Source: Niallia circulans
GTDB lineage: Bacteria; Bacillota; Bacilli; Bacillales; Cytobacillaceae
Length of the DNA stretch: 64,000 bases
Direction: 5' to 3'
Assembly: GCF_003726095.1 (NCBI RefSeq)
Contig: NZ_CP026031.1
Location: 2,852,001 to 2,916,000, forward strand
In this document: positions 42,018 to 51,111 of the stretch, piece after piece
Numbering within the stretch: the first letter of the stretch is position 1
Layout of the letters: each line of letters starts with the position of its first letter
Position numbers and translations under genes: made by a program
Notes under the pieces: generated by a model
Databases searched by the model: none
What the model was told of the DNA's origin: nothing
Seen by the model: the letters and a program-made list of their open reading frames with translations, nothing else

Positions 42018-43513
42018 AATAGAAGCATCCCCTTCTCTCTTGCCTCCTGATTGCTACTCTTAATTTGCTTTCGTGCTAATACCATATTATTTGTTTTTCC
42101 ATAATGAAAAAAAGTAATCGTTCCATCTGGAAATTCCTTTTTCCTCCCTACTCTTCCCGCAATCTGTACAAGGGCACTCTCTGTGAAAATCCGATTTTCT
42201 GCTCCTAACACTGCAACATCTACATTTGGAAAAGTGACGCCCCTTTCTAAAATCGTTGTGGTAACAAGCAAATTTACTTCTTTATTACGCATTTTTAGTA
42301 CCTTTTCCTTTCGATCAGGATCTTCGGCATGAACTGTTTCAATCGTATCAACAATTGGCTGCAACAGCTTTTTTACTTTTTCCATATAATAAATTTTCGG
42401 CACGAATAAAAGCATTGGTTTATTGTGTGGAACCCGTTTTCGAATCCAATCAACTAGCATGACAGGCAGCTTATCCTTTTTCAAGCCCTTTTCCCAATTC
42501 CCACACCATTGAAAATCTGGAACAGGCAACGGATATTGATGAAAGCGTGCTGGAATAGTCACAGAGTGTATTTTGTTATGCTTGCACTTTTCTTGCCAGC
42601 CTTTATTGGGAGTCGCCGTTAAATAAATAAGTGTCGATTGTTCTTTCCTAGCTTTTTGCACAGCGTATTGAAGCGATTTATCGACGGAATATGGAAATGC
42701 ATCCATTTCATCCAAAATAATGAGGTCAAAGGCTTGGTGGAACCGGAAAAGTTGGTGAGTCGTGCTAATGGTTAGCGGACTATACTGATGACGTTCTTCA
42801 CTACCACCATAAACAGGCAGTACCTTTATTTCCGGAAAAACTTCCTGCAGTCGCGGAGCCAACTCGAGGACAACATCTGTACGAGGAGTAGCAATACATA
42901 CACGTTGATTATCTCGCAGTGCTTTTTCAATTCCTTTAAAAAGAATCTCCGTTTTCCCAGCGCCGCAAACGGCCCAGATAAGGAGCTCCGATTGTACCTC
43001 GATAATATGCTCCATTTTCTCTGATGCCACTTGCTGTCCTTGCGAAAGCCTGCCGCTCCATTGTAAAGTGATCTTTGATGTTTCTTGATCTCGTTCTGGT
43101 CCGTGCCATGTAATTAATGGGGTACATTCACTTATTCTCCCCATCATGATGCAATTTCGACAATAAGTGCAGTGTTCCTGACAGCGCGCGCAGGGAAAAG
43201 TAGCAAATAACTCCTGATTTTCATTGCCACAACGCATGCAAATATATTTATTGCGTGCTTTTTTCTCCACACCTTTCCTATATGAGCAATAACCATTTTC
43301 GTAATGTGTTTGGATTTCTTGTTCAGAGAAGGGGAGTTCAGCTAGTAGTAAAGCTTTACCTTGGAGCGTGGCTTGGAGTTGTGGATTAAATGGATAAGCT
43401 CTATTAAGCGACGGCGTTATCAGTTGGTTTTGGGAAGCATTTGAGATTCGGAAAGAGTGAGGGGAATTACTTTTCGTTGGGAGTAATATATTGTCCTTTT
43501 GATAAAAACGCAT
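42014..43513 (-). CDS. comFA: Competence DNA-uptake helicase ComFA
   Basis: A 499-aa DEAD-box-like ATPase that powers import of transforming DNA at the membrane. A cysteine cluster (CMRCGNE, CARCQEHCTYCRNC, about 98-125) binds zinc. Walker A is AVCGAGKTE (about 188-196), Walker B is ILDEMDAF, and helicase motifs TATPNKG and QIAGRVGRK (motif VI) follow. CTAGGAGG is the ribosome site. comFC is coupled downstream. Retention of both genes suggests competence, at least ancestrally. Confidence 0.96.
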   Translation of the reverse strand: MRFYQKDNILLPTKSNSPHSFRISNASQNQLITPSLNRAYPFNPQLQATLQGKALLLAELPFSEQEIQTHYENGYCSYRKGVEKKARNKYICMRCGNENQELFATFPCARCQEHCTYCRNCIMMGRISECTPLITWHGPERDQETSKITLQWSGRLSQGQQVASEKMEHIIEVQSELLIWAVCGAGKTEILFKGIEKALRDNQRVCIATPRTDVVLELAPRLQEVFPEIKVLPVYGGSEERHQYSPLTISTTHQLFRFHQAFDLIILDEMDAFPYSVDKSLQYAVQKARKEQSTLIYLTATPNKGWQEKCKHNKIHSVTIPARFHQYPLPVPDFQWCGNWEKGLKKDKLPVMLVDWIRKRVPHNKPMLLFVPKIYYMEKVKKLLQPIVDTIETVHAEDPDRKEKVLKMRNKEVNLLVTTTILERGVTFPNVDVAVLGAENRIFTESALVQIAGRVGRKKEFPDGTITFFHYGKTNNMVLARKQIKSSNQEAREKGMLLL

Positions 43514-43981
43514 TATTTTCCTCCTAGTTCTGATTTACATCAATTTAGAAAAAATGTTTTCCGTCCCATAGGCGTTAATCATGCGGAATAAAGCATTCAT
43601 CACCTGGCAAAAAACAAAGTGGAAAATCCACGTCCTTTCCCCCCTGTATCCTGCCAACTTCCCTTGATAAATGGAATATTAGGATGATGAGCTCTATTGC
43701 TCGAGAGCAAGGCCTCTAAGTGGAGCGCTCGATATGGATATTCAATTGGTTTACGATTAACTGCTCACTTCCTTTCTTTTTTATACTGAATTTATTCTAT
43801 ACTGCCATTTGAATTCCTGCCTATTTGATAAAAAAGGACTAGTGAATAAAACCAATTGCTTTTGTTTACTAAACTGCAATTTGGTAACTACATAATTTAA
43901 ATTTTTTATCGTTAGTCGATATAAAATATAATACCAATTTTCAGTTTTTATATTAACTGGTAATAAAAAAGGAGTGTCGTT
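43514..43981. other. Gene-free region between comFA and the unrecognised + strand gene
   Basis: About 470 bases. The comFA ribosome site is at its left end and a sigma-D-like site at its right end. A perfect palindrome TTGCTCGAGAGCAA lies at about 43698-43711. AAAACATTTTTTC (minus, about 43546-43558) resembles half of a ComK box but lacks a partner. The frame at 43781-44035 has no ribosome site. Confidence 0.45.
43896..43922 (+). promoter_or_regulatory. Possible sigma-D promoter of the 318-aa gene
   Basis: TTTA, 15 bases, GTCGATAT; the -10 differs from GCCGATAT in one base and the -35 is weak. A TATAAT at 43927-43932 offers a sigma-A alternative without a good -35. Confidence 0.4.
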
Positions 43982-44938
43982 ATGCAAATTAATCTTTTGT
44001 TTGAAGGAGCAGTAAAAGAACAATTTAAGCAACAAGTATCGACCAATACAGATGTACTAACGGGGCAGCCACTAGGTGGGAAAAAGGAAATTGAAGTAGA
44101 GCGTGACGGAAAAGCTTTTACTTTAAGATTCTCTGATGAAATCAAACACCTAAAAGCAGCGACAGATGAAGAAATTGCACAAATGTTTGCTCAGCAAGTA
44201 GAGGACCCATCTGATATTTTTTCATATCGTCCGCGAGACCAATGGCTTATTTTCAGTCAATATTTAAATGATAATGGTATCTTTGATGGGAAGAATGCGA
44301 AGGATATTGAAGAAATTGAAAATCTACTTGTAGATATAACGGATGGCTTAGATAATTTAGATATTGCTACACCAAAAGGCCGAGATATAAAATCTGGAAG
44401 CAAACCTATTACACAGCAATTAACTTCTGCTGAGGCACAATTAGAACTTGCCTCTTCAACAGCTGCATTACAACTATTTAGTGAGAAATATGTTACAGGC
44501 GATGCGAAAGAGGGCTTTCACCAATTGATTGAACAGTACACAAAGCGAAATGAAAAACGTGTATTGAGTTATAAGTCAATCGAAGAAAAATTTTATCAAG
44601 GGCGTGCGAAGATTTATGAAACACGACATATGGATGCATCTTCTTTAAATGCCAAACAAAAAAATAATTTATCGATTACAAATAAACTAGGCAAAATCAC
44701 TTATACAGAAGCAGAAATTTCCAAAATGATTGAAGGTTATAAAGAAAAATTCGGAATGCTTCAAAATAAATCAGATGTTGATGTCCTCATTGCTAAATTG
44801 CAGGATGAGCTATCGAAGTTTGTTACAAAAGGTATTTCTAAACAAGATAAAGACTACGAAGCAGCAAATAACTTCGTTAAAGAGAAAACAGCAAAAACTT
44901 TTGAGCGCATTGCAGATTATTGGAAAAAATTATTATAA
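43982..44938 (+). CDS. Unrecognised 318-aa protein
   Basis: AAAAAGGAGTGTC precedes the ATG. The protein begins MQINLLFEGAVKEQFKQQVS and is soluble, charged and helical, with no cysteine, signal peptide or membrane segment. An N-terminal globular part (about 1-110, with RDQWLIFSQYLNDNGIFDGK) is followed by a Lys/Glu-rich helical part rich in coiled-coil pattern (about 140-318). I recognise no family. It is the only + strand gene between comFA and degV, two genes adjacent in B. subtilis, so the block is an insertion. A possible sigma-D site suggests motility-linked expression. Confidence 0.82.
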   Translation: MQINLLFEGAVKEQFKQQVSTNTDVLTGQPLGGKKEIEVERDGKAFTLRFSDEIKHLKAATDEEIAQMFAQQVEDPSDIFSYRPRDQWLIFSQYLNDNGIFDGKNAKDIEEIENLLVDITDGLDNLDIATPKGRDIKSGSKPITQQLTSAEAQLELASSTAALQLFSEKYVTGDAKEGFHQLIEQYTKRNEKRVLSYKSIEEKFYQGRAKIYETRHMDASSLNAKQKNNLSITNKLGKITYTEAEISKMIEGYKEKFGMLQNKSDVDVLIAKLQDELSKFVTKGISKQDKDYEAANNFVKEKTAKTFERIADYWKKLL

Positions 44939-45000
44939 TAATATACAACACCATACAAAATAACGTTTCCAAATCAAAGTTTGGGAACACCCCCAAAACT

Positions 45001-45035
45001 CGTAAACGTTGATTTAACAATGTTTACGGGTTTTT
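45001..45035 (+). terminator. Terminator of the 318-aa gene
   Basis: CGTAAAC (45001-45007) pairs with GTTTACG (45022-45028), then GGTTTTT. About 60 bp beyond the stop. Confidence 0.72.
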
Positions 45036-45040
45036 ACATA

Positions 45041-45253
45041 ATGGAAGATTTCAAAAGCTTCCGAGAGCAACAAATGGAGATTAATAAACAGCTGATTGAA
45101 GAAATCCTTGATCAGCATGAATACATAGAGAAGCGCTTATAAGAGAGGTACCGGTTGCTCGTAGAATCGATGAGCCAAACGCTGGTGGCTCGTAAAGAGA
45201 TTACTGCAGCTGAGAATACGGAGAAGAAAAAATGGTGGTATTTTGGAAGATAG
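45041..45253 (+). pseudogene. DUF3967-like C-terminal fragment with an in-frame stop
   Basis: A 71-codon frame encodes MEDFKSFREQQMEINKQLIE to EYIEKRL, then TAA, then ERYRLLVESMSQTLVARKEI and ends TEKKKWWYFGR. The coiled-coil pattern and the KKKWW-x-F ending match the C-terminal region of DUF3967 proteins, usually attached to a MerR-like helix-turn-helix on phages and plasmids. Reading the TAA as GAA restores the expected RLEER motif, so a single G-to-T change explains the break. The N-terminal DNA-binding part is missing. No clear ribosome site. A probable mobile-element relic. Confidence 0.68.
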
Positions 45254-45401
45254 GGGAAGTTTAAAAATACCACCTTGTGGATCAAGAAGGGACCTTGAGC
45301 CTAGTCAAGTTCTTACAGCGGTACTGGACTGAATGTAGTAAGGGAGGATACAAAGCTGTAAATGCTTGACTAACACGATTTACAAGCTAGTCATGACGAA
45401 G
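45254..45401. other. Remnant sequence without a gene
   Basis: Continues the DUF3967 relic. GGGAGGATACAAAGCTG resembles a ribosome site but leads to no open frame. Base composition is slightly more GC-rich than the flanks. Nothing else recognised. Confidence 0.4.
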
Positions 45402-45436
45402 GAATGAAAAGGGGCGCTCTTCCCCGTTCATTTTTC
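45402..45436 (+). terminator. Stem-loop with T run
   Basis: AATGAAaaGGGG and CCCCgTTCATT around CGCTCTT, followed by TTT. It points on the plus strand and probably terminated the broken gene. Confidence 0.6.
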
Positions 45437-45450
45437 CTTGCGACTTCCAC

Positions 45451-45485
45451 AAAAAAATCCCGATTCTTTTCCAAGAACCGGGATT
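45451..45485 (-). terminator. Terminator of degV
   Basis: AATCCCGATTCTT (45456-45468) and AAGAACCGGGATT (45473-45485) pair with one mismatch; the minus strand ends in seven Ts. Confidence 0.88.
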
Positions 45486-45499
45486 CCAAACAGCATTTA

Positions 45500-46339
45500 T
45501 TATCTTTTCTTTATCCAGCCAAGTCCCATTGATCCTTCTCCTAAGTGTGTACCAATAACAGCACCAAAGTAACTTAAAGAGAATTCGATATTGGGGAATT
45601 CTTGCTCTAATTCTGCTTTCCATTCTATTGCTTCTTCTTCACGATTACCGTGGATGATGGCAGCGTAGTAGCTACCTCCATTCGTTTCTTCGCGGAGAAG
45701 TTCGACAATTCGCCTCATTGCTCTTTTTTTTGTGCGGATTTTTTCAAATGGGACGATTATTTTATCCTTAAAATGCAGCAATGGCTTTACCTGCAGGAGA
45801 CTGCCGATGATTGCTTGAGCACTGGAAAGTCGGCCGCCTCTTTGGAGATTGGATAGATCATCTACCATAAAATAAGCGTTGCTTGTTTGTTTTAATTCGT
45901 CCAGAATGGGTATGATTTCTGCTGCGGTTTTCCCTTGTTGGACTAATTTGGCTGCTTCTATTGCATAGAAGCCTTGAACCATGCAGCTTATTTCTGTATC
46001 AAAAGCAAATACTTCAATGCCCTCGACCATGTCTCCAGCAGTAATGGCTCCTTGATAAGTGCCGCTGATTCCACTTGATAAATGAACACTTATTACTTCA
46101 TCATAATTCTTAGATAGTTCTTCAAATAGCTCTACAAATTTTCCAATAGCTGGTTGAGAAGTAGTAGGCAGGTCCATCTTTCTAACTGCTTCATAAAATT
46201 CAGATGCAGTTAATTCTCTTTCCTCCTCATATACTTCTGACCCTAAGAAGACTGTCAAAGGGATCATATATATATTGTACTTCTCCCTCACCTCTTTAGG
46301 AATATAGGCCGTACTATCTGTAACAATAGCTGTTTTCAT
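45500..46339 (-). CDS. degV: DegV family fatty-acid-binding protein
   Basis: A 279-aa DegV/FakB-fold protein. VTDSTAYIPKEVREKYNI at the N-terminus, SQPAIGKFVELFEEL, HLSSGISGTYQGAI and VDDLSNLQRGGRLSSAQA are the signature segments; the Ser/Thr residues in TSQP and SSGISGT contact the lipid carboxylate in relatives. FakB proteins present fatty acids to the kinase FakA for phospholipid synthesis. AAGGAAGG precedes the ATG. It follows degU, as yviA/degV does in B. subtilis; its link to DegSU is only positional. Confidence 0.94.
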   Translation of the reverse strand: MKTAIVTDSTAYIPKEVREKYNIYMIPLTVFLGSEVYEEERELTASEFYEAVRKMDLPTTSQPAIGKFVELFEELSKNYDEVISVHLSSGISGTYQGAITAGDMVEGIEVFAFDTEISCMVQGFYAIEAAKLVQQGKTAAEIIPILDELKQTSNAYFMVDDLSNLQRGGRLSSAQAIIGSLLQVKPLLHFKDKIIVPFEKIRTKKRAMRRIVELLREETNGGSYYAAIIHGNREEEAIEWKAELEQEFPNIEFSLSYFGAVIGTHLGEGSMGLGWIKKR

Positions 46340-46656
46340 GCAATTAGTTACCTTCCTTATCTATTCTTTGTATACATATTTTAACTAAAAAAGTTTATTA
46401 GCATTATCTATTAATTCTATTATAATGCACATAAAGAGGAATTTATATGGAATTTTAAATGGCAAGGAACTATTATAACAGATTTTTCACTTTATAGGTT
46501 GATTAGAATGGCAATAATTCTTCCCTATCACTTCCTCTAATTCTTTCGCATTTTCATATAATCGCAAGGAAAACACCAACTTCACCAAAATAGAACTATT
46601 CGTTAAAAAAAGGAGTTTCCTCAAACCAACAAGTGATTTAGGTAACCCCTTTTTTC
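46340..46656. other. Intergenic region between degU and degV
   Basis: Holds the degU terminator and the degV ribosome site. A TATAAT lies at 46419-46424 on the minus strand about 80 bp before degV, with no good -35. The frame at 46487-46675 lies within the terminator and is not a gene. Confidence 0.45.
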
Positions 46657-46664
46657 TTAACGAA
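46599..46664 (-). terminator. Terminator overlapping the 3' end of degU
   Basis: TTCGTTAAAAAAAGGAGTTTCC (in two parts, 46599-46620) pairs imperfectly with GGTAACCCCTTTTTTCTTAA and GAA (46641-46664). On the minus strand the stem continues into seven Ts. The last degU codons lie in one arm. Confidence 0.78.
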
Positions 46665-47343
46665 CTTCTACCCAACCGTTTTTAATAGCAACAACTACTG
46701 CTTGTGTACGGTCGTTCACATTCATTTTTTGTAAAATATTACTTACATGGTTTTTAACCGTTTTTTCACTAATAAATAGTGCCTCGCCGATTCCTCGGTT
46801 ACTTTTTCCATCAGCAAGAAGCTGTAAGACTTCACATTCACGTCTTGTTAATAAATGCAACGGTCTTCTAATTTCTACTACTTGGACATGATGTTCATCC
46901 GAATTTGCATTCTCTAATGCTAAACGGCGATATTCATTAACGAGATTATGGGTTACTTTCGGGTGTAAATATGAACCTCCATCTGCTACTACTTTAACTG
47001 CTTCAACCAATGCATCTGCATCCATTTCCTTAAGCAGATAACCGCTCGCACCTGTTTTAAGGGCATGGGTTACGTAGTTTTCATCATCATGAATAGATAG
47101 GATAATGACCTTTGTCTCTGGAAATTTCTCTAGTAATTGTCTTGTTGCCTCTACACCGTTAATGGTAGGCATATTAATATCCATGATTGTTACGTCGGGT
47201 TGGTATTCTTCGATTAGCTGAATAGCTTGTGTACCATCGTCGCCTTCCGCTACTACTTCGAAACTCGATTCGAAGTCGAGAATTCTTTTTACCCCTTCTC
47301 TAAATAATTGGTGATCATCAATAATAACTATCTTTGTAGTCAA
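46657..47343 (-). CDS. degU: Response regulator DegU
   Basis: A 228-aa NarL/LuxR-type response regulator controlling degradative enzymes, competence and motility. The receiver domain (1-120) has the acidic pair Asp9/Asp10, the phospho-acceptor Asp55 in TIMDINMP and Lys105 in LLKEMD. The C-terminal helix-turn-helix (about 160-225) reads [20 protein letters not shown] and [16 protein letters not shown]. It lies 170 bp after degS, so degU may have its own promoter in that gap. It probably acts on the comF and flagellar genes in this window. Confidence 0.98.
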   Translation of the reverse strand: MTTKIVIIDDHQLFREGVKRILDFESSFEVVAEGDDGTQAIQLIEEYQPDVTIMDINMPTINGVEATRQLLEKFPETKVIILSIHDDENYVTHALKTGASGYLLKEMDADALVEAVKVVADGGSYLHPKVTHNLVNEYRRLALENANSDEHHVQVVEIRRPLHLLTRRECEVLQLLADGKSNRGIGEALFISEKTVKNHVSNILQKMNVNDRTQAVVVAIKNGWVEVR

Positions 47344-47513
47344 CTGCTCCGCCTCCCTTATTTTCTTTAGGCTTTCGTCCCAATGTTATTTTTGGTAGGA
47401 AAATGAAGTTCTCGCTTTCCTATCCAGACAAGTATCCTCCACTCCATTCAACGCAAAAGTGTTAAACATCATTTTGGTTAAAATAACATACTTCTCGAAA
47501 ACAGTCATTTTTA

Positions 47514-48653
47514 TCATCTAATAGGAACGTTGATCATAATAATGGTTCCAACTCCAAGTTTGGAATCAATGGTTAATTCCCCATCCAGTAGTTCTACTCT
47601 TTCTTTCATCCCAATTAAACCAAAGGATTCTTCTTTTTTCTCATTCTTATCGAATCCTTTTCCATTATCCTTAACTAAGACGATAACTTGCTCCATTTGT
47701 AATTCTACTTTTACGGAGATTTTAGATGCTTCTGCATGCTTTAAAGCATTTTGGACTGATTCTTGAACTAAGCGAAAAATGGCAACTTCATATTTGCTTG
47801 GAAGTCTTGTTTCTTTTCCAATGGTGGCAAACTCAATTTTAATTGATTCATGATACTCTTCTGTTGTTTTCAAATATTTTTTTAGCGTCGGAATAAGACC
47901 TAGGTCATCTAAAGCCATTGGACGAAGATCATAAATAATTCGTCTTACCTCATATAATGCACTTCGTACCATCACTTTTAAATTTCTGATTTCTTCAAAG
48001 GCCTCTTTCGCCCCATGCTCTTTATATATTCTTTCCACTAAGTCAGAGCGCATCATTACATTTGCCATCATTTGTGCAGGTCCATCGTGTATTTCTCGAG
48101 AAAGTCTTTTCTTCTCTTCTTCCTGGGCACCAATAATTTTCAAGCCGAAATCCTGCTTTTGTTTGGCGTCTTCGATTACTTCGCCAACTTGCTTTAAATC
48201 ACTAACCAAATAATTCATCACGACAGAAATTTGTGTGACCAGATGTTCTGCCCGCTTAATTGTTTCATCTAGACCTAACAATCGACGCTCTAGATCATCG
48301 CGGCGTTCTCGATACTGCTTTTCTAGGTGCCGATTCATGCTCAAATCCATTTGCAGTGTATGTGCTCTTTCATAAGCTTCGCGTACTTCTGCTTCTGAGT
48401 ATTCATTAAAATGCTTACTCACTTCTGATAAGCGTTTACGGGCAAACCGCGACTGGATTTCTAGCTTGTCTCCTTTTTCTATCGTTTCTAATACAAGAAC
48501 TTTCATTTCTTTTAATTCTTCGGTAAGGGTTTCATAATCTTGTCGACATTGTTCTCCAATACGAAAAATTTCATCTTTGCTTGAACCAACGGTTTTAATC
48601 ATTTGTTCTACAATATAATCTAACGTTTTTGTGTCAAATTTCCTTATCAACAT
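47514..48653 (-). CDS. degS: Sensor histidine kinase DegS
   Basis: A 379-aa cytoplasmic HisKA_3-type kinase that phosphorylates DegU. I start at the ATG giving MLIRKFDTKTLDYIVEQMIK, preceded by TTGGAGGAA; this makes the phospho-acceptor His189 in REIHDGPAQMMANV, the same number as in B. subtilis. The longer frame adds 14 residues without a ribosome site. A coiled-coil sensor domain occupies about 1-175. The C-terminal ATPase has an N-box-type segment VQESVQNALKHAE and a G-box VKDNGKGFD. No membrane segment. Confidence 0.97.
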   Translation of the reverse strand: MLIRKFDTKTLDYIVEQMIKTVGSSKDEIFRIGEQCRQDYETLTEELKEMKVLVLETIEKGDKLEIQSRFARKRLSEVSKHFNEYSEAEVREAYERAHTLQMDLSMNRHLEKQYRERRDDLERRLLGLDETIKRAEHLVTQISVVMNYLVSDLKQVGEVIEDAKQKQDFGLKIIGAQEEEKKRLSREIHDGPAQMMANVMMRSDLVERIYKEHGAKEAFEEIRNLKVMVRSALYEVRRIIYDLRPMALDDLGLIPTLKKYLKTTEEYHESIKIEFATIGKETRLPSKYEVAIFRLVQESVQNALKHAEASKISVKVELQMEQVIVLVKDNGKGFDKNEKKEESFGLIGMKERVELLDGELTIDSKLGVGTIIMINVPIR

Positions 48654-49198
48654 ATTTAATTCCTCCAAAAAGGCTAAAACCCTTCCAACATCCATTCTTA
48701 TTTTAGCTTGAAAGTTAATAATATGTTTAATTCATCGAAAAATAAATTAAAATCGTTATTTAGACATATATCACCCTATATAAAACCATGTCCGAAGACC
48801 TATTAACATCAAGAATTACTGTGAAAAAGTATGTAAAAATGCAATAATATAATTTTATCCTATTCTAAACAAAAAACAAAGTAAAAGAAAATAGAGAGAT
48901 AAAAGCGCCTGTAATCAAAGACTCGTAAGCCTCTCCATGAAATATAGCCCATACCATATGTAGCGGGTCTTTTCGAGCATGGAGTTTTACTTATTATATC
49001 ATGCTTGCTAAATCGCTATATTAAGATTTGATTACAATGCGAACAATAATTGAACAATAAACAATGTCGAATTATAATGAAATAAGACTAATTATCGATT
49101 TTCTACTATTTTTTTATAGAAAATGGTTACAAAAAAAAGCTTATATAACGAACAAACCAATATTAGTGGAAAGAGACACAAAGAAAGGAGCTGCCCAT
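48654..49198. other. Divergent intergenic region degS-yvyE with nested inverted repeats
   Basis: About 545 bases. Perfect 10-bp arms TGTAATCAAA (48910-48919) and TTTGATTACA (49027-49036) enclose further pairs: CTCCATG/CATGGAG (48933-48939 and 48978-48984), AGCATG/CATGCT (48976-48981 and 49000-49005) and ATATAGC/GCTATAT (48942-48948 and 49015-49021). Some are mutually exclusive. It could be a structured RNA or the relic of a small mobile element. No reading frame here has a convincing start. Confidence 0.45.
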
Positions 49199-49831
49199 AT
49201 GCTTCCTTCCTATCTTACTGTGCCTAGCTACGGAGAATATGAACTAATTATTCAAAAATCACGCTTTATTGCTCATATCGCTCGAACAGAAACAGAAGAA
49301 GCAGCACAGGCTTTCATAGGAGAAATCAAGAAAAAACATAAAGAGGCAACACATAATTGTTCTGCTTACTTAATTGGAGAGCATGATCAAATTCAAAAAG
49401 CAAACGATGATGGGGAACCGAGTGGCACCGCAGGAGTACCAATTCTTGAGGTCCTGAAGAAAAAAGGACTGAAAGATACAACAGTCGTTGTTACCCGTTA
49501 CTTTGGTGGGATTAAGCTTGGTGCAGGTGGGCTTATTCGTGCTTATGGAAAAACAACCTCTGAAGGATTAGCAAATATCGGTATTATCGAAAGAAAGTTA
49601 AAGCAAATAATCAGTGTATCCATCGAGTATCCCTTACTTGGTAAAATAGAAAATGAATTACGTTCAAAGAACTATGAAATTAAAGATATCCATTATTTAG
49701 AAAATGTCGAAATAGATGTCTTTGTAGATTCTGATGAGGTGGAGACTTATAAGGATTGGATAACTGACTTGACGAATGGACAAGGTATTATAAAAGAAAA
49801 AGCCACCTTGTACGCTGAAACCCTCATTTGA
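49199..49831 (+). CDS. yvyE: YigZ/IMPACT family protein YvyE
   Basis: A 210-aa member of the UPF0029/IMPACT family. I chose the ATG giving MLPSYLTVPSYGEYELIIQK after AAAGGAG; an upstream extension of 45 residues lacks a ribosome site. The N-terminal Impact domain has KSRFIAHIARTETEEAAQAF, ATHNCSAYLIG, DDGEPSGTAGVPILEVL and VVVTRYFGGIKLGAGGLIRA, followed by a small ferredoxin-like C-terminal domain. Molecular function is uncertain; eukaryotic IMPACT regulates translation. It stands divergent from degS, as in B. subtilis. Confidence 0.94.
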   Translation: MLPSYLTVPSYGEYELIIQKSRFIAHIARTETEEAAQAFIGEIKKKHKEATHNCSAYLIGEHDQIQKANDDGEPSGTAGVPILEVLKKKGLKDTTVVVTRYFGGIKLGAGGLIRAYGKTTSEGLANIGIIERKLKQIISVSIEYPLLGKIENELRSKNYEIKDIHYLENVEIDVFVDSDEVETYKDWITDLTNGQGIIKEKATLYAETLI

Positions 49832-49961
49832 ATTTTTTACAATTAATACAAAAATATACCTGGTATAGAAATAAACTACTAATTTACGTTAAAGAGTGAT
49901 AGAGGTAAGATAGTATGTATGATTTCATTCCGCTATTTCTTAATTCAAAAAGGAGAAACTT

Positions 49962-51065
49962 ATGGCAAATAATACAAGAGAGACTTTAATAAAGGATACA
50001 AAGAAAAAGAAACGAAAAAAAATTAAGCTTTTTATTTTTGTCCCATTGCTGGTTATTATCTTAGCAGGGATTGGTTATGGAGCTACCTTATATTCCAAGG
50101 CAAAATCAGTGGCTGATGATTCTTACGAGCCAATTGACCGTGATTCTAAAAGGGATACAAAAGTAGATCCAAACATTGATGACGTTTCGATTTTATTCAT
50201 TGGAGTAGATGATAGTAAGAAAAGATCGAGCAAATCCGGCACAACCCGTTCTCGTTCCGATGCTCTCATGCTTGCTACTTTAAATGAAAAAGAAAAATCC
50301 GTTAAATTGCTGAGCATCCCACGTGATTCCTATGTATATATTCCGGAACGCGGCTATTCTGATAAAATTACCCATGCCCATTATTTCGGCGGAGTTTCAT
50401 CAACTTTAGACACAGTGGAAGAATTGCTAGATATTCCTGTTGATTATTATGTAAAAATGAATTTCGATGCCTTTATGGATGTAGTAGATGCATTAGGTGG
50501 AATTGATGTCGATGTTCCAGTAACATTTACAGAACAAAACTCAAAAGATAAAGCAGGCGCCATTCATCTTGAAAAAGGTTATCAAGAATTGGACGGCGAA
50601 CAAGCACTTGCCCTTGCACGAACAAGAAAAATCGATAACGACATTGAACGTGGGAAAAGACAACAATTAATTATGCAAGCCATTATGAAAAAAGCAGTCT
50701 CTATCGAAGGGATTACCAAATACTCAAAAGTGATGGAAGCGATCGGAAGCAATATGACAACAGACTTATCATTTAGCGATATGCAATCTTTAATTGCATA
50801 TGCAACTGCGGATAATGGTTTACAAGTGGAGACACTAACGCTAGCTGGAACTGACGGCCGTGTCGATAATAAATACATCTATCAATTGGATGAAACAGCA
50901 TTAGCAGAAACAAAATCGATTCTTCAGCAACATTTAGGAATCACTAAAAGTCTTCAATCTGACTCCAACAGTACAACGGATACAGATACAACAGTAGACA
51001 CTGAATCAAATACTAATACTAATACTAATACAAGCACTACAACAGACACTTCTACTTTAAATTAA
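49962..51065 (+). CDS. tagV: LCP family wall teichoic acid ligase (TagTUV)
   Basis: A 367-aa LytR-CpsA-Psr protein that attaches wall teichoic acid from its lipid carrier to peptidoglycan. A Lys-rich cytosolic tail precedes one membrane segment (about 24-43). The extracellular LCP domain (about 70-280) has SILFIGVDD, RSDALMLATLN, LLSIPRDSYVYIP and LDGEQALALARTRKIDNDIERGKRQ (split motif with the conserved Arg residues that hold the pyrophosphate). The C-terminal 35 residues are Thr/Asn/Asp low-complexity. Position between yvyE and tagO matches B. subtilis yvhJ (tagV). AAAAAGGAG precedes the ATG; a terminator follows. Confidence 0.9.
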   Translation: MANNTRETLIKDTKKKKRKKIKLFIFVPLLVIILAGIGYGATLYSKAKSVADDSYEPIDRDSKRDTKVDPNIDDVSILFIGVDDSKKRSSKSGTTRSRSDALMLATLNEKEKSVKLLSIPRDSYVYIPERGYSDKITHAHYFGGVSSTLDTVEELLDIPVDYYVKMNFDAFMDVVDALGGIDVDVPVTFTEQNSKDKAGAIHLEKGYQELDGEQALALARTRKIDNDIERGKRQQLIMQAIMKKAVSIEGITKYSKVMEAIGSNMTTDLSFSDMQSLIAYATADNGLQVETLTLAGTDGRVDNKYIYQLDETALAETKSILQQHLGITKSLQSDSNSTTDTDTTVDTESNTNTNTNTSTTTDTSTLN

Positions 51066-51076
51066 TCTTTATACCT

Positions 51077-51111
51077 GACATACACTTATCTTCTGGTGTA
51101 TGTCTTTTTTT
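51077..51111 (+). terminator. Terminator of the LCP gene
   Basis: Perfect 9-bp arms GACATACAC (51077-51085) and GTGTATGTC (51096-51104), followed by seven Ts. Confidence 0.93.

Noticed and set aside
42936..43127. 63-codon minus-strand frame inside comFA
   Set aside because: Out-of-frame shadow of the comFA helicase region.
43546..43558. ComK box upstream of comFA
   Set aside because: AAAACATTTTTTC is one mismatch from a half box, but no second box lies at the required spacing in this AT-rich stretch.
45387..45623. 78-codon minus-strand frame at the degV end
   Set aside because: Shadow of degV that continues through its terminator.
46487..46675. 62-codon minus-strand frame after degU
   Set aside because: It runs through the degU terminator stem and has no ribosome site.
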